Assembly (NCBI GenBank): GCA_963732585.1
Contig: CAVSZY010000003.1
Location: forward strand, 434,001 to 498,000
DNA: 64,000 nucleotides
Direction of reading: 5' to 3'
Origin: WLMZ01 sp963732585
GTDB lineage: Bacteria; Actinomycetota; Acidimicrobiia; Acidimicrobiales; Ilumatobacteraceae
Positions 59,969-64,000 of this stretch are shown here, one piece after another (position 1 is the stretch's first letter; every line of letters starts with the position of its first letter). The notes beneath the pieces are model-generated. The model did not search any database, had not been told where the DNA came from, and saw nothing but the letters and a program-made list of their open reading frames with translations. Position numbers and translations under genes: made by a program.

Positions 59969-61174
59969 GTGGCAACCGAGCGAGTCCCGGGGGCACTGTC
60001 GGTAGCAGCGGGAGCGTGGGTCTCGATCGGCTCTCGAGACGAACCCGCTGAGCTCAGCGGAGCTACCCACTTTCTCGAACACCTGGTGTTCAAAGGTGCT
60101 GCGGGCCGTGACGCCCGCCAGATCAGCCAAGCCGTCGACCGAGTTGGCGGCGACATCAACGCCTTCACGTCCAAGGAATACACCGGTTTCTATTGCCGTC
60201 TCCCGGCTCGCTCGCAGGCCCTGGCCATCGAATTGCTCGGCGACGTGGTCACAAGACCGCTGCTCCGTGACGCTGACGTCGACAATGAGCGCCAGGTGAT
60301 TCTCGAGGAACTGGCGATGGATGATGATTGTCCCGACGATGTCGCTCACCGCCATTTCACCCGTCAGCTGTTCCCCGATAGCGCCCTCGGCGCCGAGACG
60401 GCCGGTTCGATCGAGACGGTCGAAGCGCTGCAGCCGGCTCAGATTCGTGACTTCCACACTCGGCACTATCGCGCCGGCTCGACTGTGGTCTCGGTGTGCG
60501 GTCCCGGTGAGCACGATGAAACGGTCGCTGCGGTGGAACAGGCCTTTGCGACGATCAATCAGGGGGACGGCCGCGTCGCGCGCTGCGCGCCGGTCGCTGC
60601 TACTGGGGGAGAGGTCATCGAGGACGACACCGAGCAGGTTCACCTTGTGATGGGTTTGCGCCTCTTTGATCGCAACGATCCCGACCGTGAGGCGCTCGAT
60701 GTGGTCAACCATGTCTTCGGTGGCGGCTTGTCGTGCCGGTTGTTCGACGAGATTCGCGAGCGTCGCGGCCTGGCCTACAGCGTCTACAGCGGTGTCAGCC
60801 TGTATAGCGATGCGGGCGCGCTGACGATGTATGCCGGCACCAAGCCGGAGCACGCTGGTGAGGTCTTGGGGTTGATGCGCAGCCAGTACGAGTTGCTGCG
60901 TCGGGATGGCCTCAGCGCCGACGAGTTGGATATCGCCAAGGGCTATCTCACCGGCGCCTATGAGCTCGGGCTCGAAGACACCGGCTCGCGGATGAGCCGT
61001 ACAGCCGGGCTGCTCACCGCCTTCGGTGCGGTGCGCCCGGTCGGTGACCAGGTTCGTCGCTGGTTCAACGTCACCCTCGACGACACCCGCCGGGTGATCG
61101 AACGGGCGCTGAACGCTGAGCTGACGGTGGTCGCCCTTGGCCCGATCAGCGCCGACGACCTCGAACTCATCTAG
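59969..61174 (+). CDS. M16 family zinc peptidase (processing-protease-like)
   Basis: The 401-residue protein carries the inverted zinc motif HFLEHLVFKG (HxxEH) and the downstream Glu in the NERQVILEELAMDDD helix, plus FGGGLSCRLFDEIRERRGLA and YSVYSGVSLYSDAGALTMYA, typical of M16 (MPP-like) peptidases found after pnp in actinobacteria. The only in-frame start is GTG 59969, but homologous-looking residues (RITQLTNGLT) precede it, so the real start may be a rare codon or lie beyond an indel. dapB begins 32 bases later. Confidence 0.88.
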   Translation: MATERVPGALSVAAGAWVSIGSRDEPAELSGATHFLEHLVFKGAAGRDARQISQAVDRVGGDINAFTSKEYTGFYCRLPARSQALAIELLGDVVTRPLLRDADVDNERQVILEELAMDDDCPDDVAHRHFTRQLFPDSALGAETAGSIETVEALQPAQIRDFHTRHYRAGSTVVSVCGPGEHDETVAAVEQAFATINQGDGRVARCAPVAATGGEVIEDDTEQVHLVMGLRLFDRNDPDREALDVVNHVFGGGLSCRLFDEIRERRGLAYSVYSGVSLYSDAGALTMYAGTKPEHAGEVLGLMRSQYELLRRDGLSADELDIAKGYLTGAYELGLEDTGSRMSRTAGLLTAFGAVRPVGDQVRRWFNVTLDDTRRVIERALNAELTVVALGPISADDLELI

Positions 61175-61206
61175 CGCCGCCAGTGAGGTCGACTACGGTC
61201 GATGAG

Positions 61207-61974
61207 ATGACGATTCGTGTAGGTGTTGTAGGTGCAGGCGGCAGGATGGGGCGCACGATTTGTGCCGCCGTGGCAGTCGATCCTGAACTCGATTTGGTGG
61301 CGGCAATCGACCCATCGATGGTCGGTGAGTCGGTGCACGGGGTGGCCATCGCCGGCGAACTCAAGGCACTCAGCGACGCGGGCGCGCAGGTTGTGATCGA
61401 CTTCACCGTTGCCGATGCGGCGCGTGTGACGTTGCCCTGGCTGGCGCTGCACGGGATGCACGCCGTCGTCGGCACCACCGGGTTCAACGACGCCGATTTC
61501 GAGAGTTTTCGTGAAGTGTTCACCGGCAGCAACTGTTTGATCGCCTCCAATTTTGCGATCAGCGCCGTGCTGATGATGCGCTTCGCTGAACTTGCGGCTC
61601 CGTATTTTGAGACTGCAGAAATCGTCGAGCTGCATCACGACGGCAAGATCGACGCCCCTTCGGGAACGGCGATGACAACCGCCAACCGGATGGCCGCGGC
61701 GTCGCCGCGGTGGTCGCCGGATCCGACCGAACGCGAGTTGCTCGCTGGTGCACGCGGCGGTGAGGGACCGGCGGGGATCCGCGTGCACTCGTTGCGAATC
61801 AAGGGCATGATCGCCCATCAGGAAGTGATCCTTGGTACCCACGGCCAAACGTTGACGATTCGCCAGGACAGCTACGACCGCATCAGTTACATGCCCGGCG
61901 TGCTGCTGGGGTGCAAGAAGATCGCCGAGCACCCTGGCCTGACTCTGAGCTTGGACAGCTTTCTGCAGTTGTAA
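61207..61974 (+). CDS. dapB: 4-hydroxy-tetrahydrodipicolinate reductase
   Basis: The 255-residue protein shows MTIRVGVVGAGGRMGRTICA (NAD(P)H loop), VVIDFTVADAARVTLPWLAL, VGTTGF, SNFAISAVLMMRFAELAAPY, the catalytic EIVELHHDGKIDAPSGTAMT and IRVHSLRIKGMIAHQEVILG. It catalyses the second step of the lysine/diaminopimelate branch. The ATG at 61207 is the second of two closely spaced ATGs and the one in frame. Confidence 0.94.
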   Translation: MTIRVGVVGAGGRMGRTICAAVAVDPELDLVAAIDPSMVGESVHGVAIAGELKALSDAGAQVVIDFTVADAARVTLPWLALHGMHAVVGTTGFNDADFESFREVFTGSNCLIASNFAISAVLMMRFAELAAPYFETAEIVELHHDGKIDAPSGTAMTTANRMAAASPRWSPDPTERELLAGARGGEGPAGIRVHSLRIKGMIAHQEVILGTHGQTLTIRQDSYDRISYMPGVLLGCKKIAEHPGLTLSLDSFLQL

Positions 61975-62057
61975 TTCACCAAAAGCGCTTACGTAGACGC
62001 TGAAAGTGCTAGATCGCGTTACTATTGGTTGTTCTCTGGAAGCGGGTGGAGCGACCG

Positions 62058-64000
62058 ATGAACCACGAACGTGCTCGCCGGATGGCAGCAATCTTGGCAC
62101 TCATGATCTCATGCTTGGTGGCCGTCCTCGGGCAAGTGGCCCCGGTGTCGGCCGCCTGCAACCGTGGCGAACGCCTCGGTGCCGCAGCGCTCACGAACGC
62201 CTTTGCTCCGCCTGGGCTCGGCGCCAGCGGTAGCGCGCAGGGTTTTGGCGGTGGCGACTATCAGCGGGCGTTCTCCTTGCCCGACGGGCGCGTGCTGTGG
62301 ATGTTCCAAGACATCTTCTTCTCCAACGACAACAATCTCGCCGATCCGCTCAACAATGCCGCCCACAACGCCGGCCTGATTCAAGACGGCGCCTGCTTCA
62401 CGATCATTGGCAGCCAGGGCGCCGATCTCGTCGGCCGTTCGTTGACCACGGGCAGTTCGCGATGGTTCTGGACGATGGACGGCGAGATCGGTTTCGACGG
62501 CAATCTGTGGCTGTTCGTGGTCGAGATGCGCAACCCGAGCGGCACCGGCGCAACCTATGGTGCCCTTCCGGTGCGGACCTGGCTGGCAATCCTCGACCCG
62601 TTCACCTTGACGCAGCTCTACTTCGAGCCGGCCCCCGACAGCGGCCCCGATCTCTACGGCTGGTCGGTCGTGTCCACCGACCAATACAGCTACCTCTATA
62701 GCCACTGTTATCGCCAGTTCGCCTTCGACGTTGCCGGACCTGGGCAGTTCGACAGCAACTGCACGCCGCACACCTATCTGGCCCGAGTCCCGCTCGGCCA
62801 CTTCGAACGTCAACCCGAATATTGGAACGGCTCCGGTTGGAGCAGCGACAAGAACCTGGCCTCGCCAATCCTCAGCCGTGGCGTCTCCAACGAGATGAGC
62901 GTGCAGTGGTTCGGTGACACCTTCGTCAGCGTCACCAAGCGAGATGCCTGGTGGGGGACCGTGATCCACGTCGATAAAGCGCCGACGCCACAGGGCCCGT
63001 GGACTGCGGCGCAAGCCGACATCCCCGTCGTCTTCGATCGAAAGTGCGCTACCGGATGTGGGAATTACGCCGCCCAGCTCCTGCCATGGGTCGACGCGGA
63101 GGGCAAGCTGACCGTGGCCTTATCGAACGGCGCCGAGTTTCATCTGTGGCTGGCGGATGGTTCGCTCTATCGTCCGAGCTTTTATTCGATTGCGCTGCCG
63201 GCCTCGCCATCGAGCAGCCCAACCACGCCGTCAGCGTTGCCGGCGGCACGCGGCGACTCGGGATTTGTGGCACTGACTCCGAGCCGCGTCCTCGACACTC
63301 GCAAAGCTGGCACGACGCGACCACAACTCGCTGCAGGCTCGATTGCTCAGATCGATCTGCGGGCGATTGGCATGCCGAGCACAGCGACCGCCGTTGCCTT
63401 GAATCTGACCGCCGTCAACGCCACCGCCGATGGGTGGGTGCGGGCCTACCCGTGCGAGCAGGGCGGGTTGCAGACGTCCAACCTCAACCCGGTTGTCGGC
63501 CGCGTGGCCACCAACAGCGCAACCGTCGCCGTCGGTGCCGGAATGATCTGTCTGCTGACTGCACAGCCGGTCGATCTCGTCGTCGACCTCAATGGCTGGT
63601 TGACGACCGATTCGACCATCGGCTTGCTGCCGAGTGTCGCCACCCGACTCGTCGACACGCGTAGCGGACTGGGTGGCGCGCTGCTGCAGCCGGGTGTGCA
63701 GCGTGAGGTGACCGTCGTCGGTGCGGGTTCGACGACCACCGCAGTCGCCTTGAACATCACCGCCGTGGCACCACGAACGGGTGGTTTCATCACCGTCTGG
63801 CCGTGCGGCGTCACCCGACCCACGGCGTCGAATCTCAATCCGACCCCGGGCGTCACCGCACCGAACATGGTCAACGTCAAGGTTGGCACCGCCGGCAAGG
63901 TGTGTCTCTACTCGACGGCGCGCACCGACATCGTCATCGATCGACTCGGCGAGTACCGCGCCGACGCAGCGACGAGGTTTGCGTCGTTGACCCCGTTGCG
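62058..64000 (+). CDS. Secreted protein with RLLDTR-type repeats, 3' end beyond the window
   Basis: An open frame of 647 codons starts at ATG 62058 and has no stop before the window ends. It opens with a signal peptide (ARRMAAILALMISCLVAVLG ... PVSA/ACN). Residues about 35-375 form a beta-rich domain with DYQRAFSLPDGRVLWMFQDI, GLIQDGACFTIIG and WLAILDPFTL, resembling five-bladed propeller or DUF4185-like modules. From about residue 395, LTPSRVLDTRKAG, ATAVALNLTAVNATADGWVR, then RLVDTRSGLGG, TAVALNITAVAPRTGGFITV repeat the domain seen at 54816. It is exported and probably surface-associated. Confidence 0.8.
   Translation, partial: MNHERARRMAAILALMISCLVAVLGQVAPVSAACNRGERLGAAALTNAFAPPGLGASGSAQGFGGGDYQRAFSLPDGRVLWMFQDIFFSNDNNLADPLNNAAHNAGLIQDGACFTIIGSQGADLVGRSLTTGSSRWFWTMDGEIGFDGNLWLFVVEMRNPSGTGATYGALPVRTWLAILDPFTLTQLYFEPAPDSGPDLYGWSVVSTDQYSYLYSHCYRQFAFDVAGPGQFDSNCTPHTYLARVPLGHFERQPEYWNGSGWSSDKNLASPILSRGVSNEMSVQWFGDTFVSVTKRDAWWGTVIHVDKAPTPQGPWTAAQADIPVVFDRKCATGCGNYAAQLLPWVDAEGKLTVALSNGAEFHLWLADGSLYRPSFYSIALPASPSSSPTTPSALPAARGDSGFVALTPSRVLDTRKAGTTRPQLAAGSIAQIDLRAIGMPSTATAVALNLTAVNATADGWVRAYPCEQGGLQTSNLNPVVGRVATNSATVAVGAGMICLLTAQPVDLVVDLNGWLTTDSTIGLLPSVATRLVDTRSGLGGALLQPGVQREVTVVGAGSTTTAVALNITAVAPRTGGFITVWPCGVTRPTASNLNPTPGVTAPNMVNVKVGTAGKVCLYSTARTDIVIDRLGEYRADAATRFASLTPL

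Overview
The window is GC-rich DNA from a high-GC Gram-positive bacterium. The F420-type LLM oxidoreductase, the mec-cysM arrangement, the fused LivH-LivM-LivG transporter and the secreted proteins with repeated RLLDTR-type domains suggest an actinobacterium, plausibly of the Acidimicrobiia (Ilumatobacter-like). This placement is inference; no rRNA is present.

Layout. 0-3.8 kb: catabolic or stand-alone enzymes (SDR fragment, LLM oxidoreductase, DapB-like oxidoreductase, DUF4287/AHSA1 protein, methyltransferase with a long His-rich insert). 4-6.2 kb: a decayed hipBA module butted against a peptidoglycan-binding/RsiV-like gene. 6.2-15.2 kb: P1 peptidase, a branched-chain-amino-acid-type ABC importer (binding protein, LivH-M-G fusion, divergent LivF), a PKD-tailed alpha/beta hydrolase and a TetR regulator. 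15-17.7 kb: AbrB-PIN module, small proteins and an orphan ribbon-helix-helix antitoxin. 17.7-19.6 kb: a complete IS1182-type element inserted at the stop codon of a lactate dehydrogenase gene. 19.5-26.7 kb: L-rhamnose catabolism (rhaEW, rhaB, lldD), a divergent LacI regulator with two matching operators, and a GH43-like glycosidase.

26.9-45.5 kb is an accessory zone. It holds toxin-antitoxin or abortive-infection modules (HigBA-like, MazEF-like, nucleotidyltransferase pair, VapBC, HTH/PIN pair, AbiEi/AbiEii), a DUF4143 ATPase behind a 23-bp repeat array, an AlbA/HATPase protein, a PD-(D/E)XK nuclease fragment and a truncated IS110. Small C-terminal remnants of minus-strand lipid/ketone catabolic genes lie between the modules. 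Its upper end is the 3' end of the tmRNA gene (ssrA). Direct copies of that 3' end at 43097 and 37096 indicate tandem islands integrated there; no integrase remains in the window.

45.5-64 kb: ssrA, two related VapBC copies around a decayed lipoprotein gene, smpB, mec and cysM, a NitT/TauT-type ABC operon containing a chorismate mutase-VOC fusion, then rpsO, pnp, an M16 peptidase, dapB and two secreted proteins with RLLDTR-type domains, the last running off the window.

Several otherwise coherent genes (hipA, livF, abrB, a lipoprotein gene three times, the NMT1-like binding protein, the ABC permease, two vapB genes) carry single-base indels, some in homopolymers. These could be real decay or residual assembly error; both are noted per gene.
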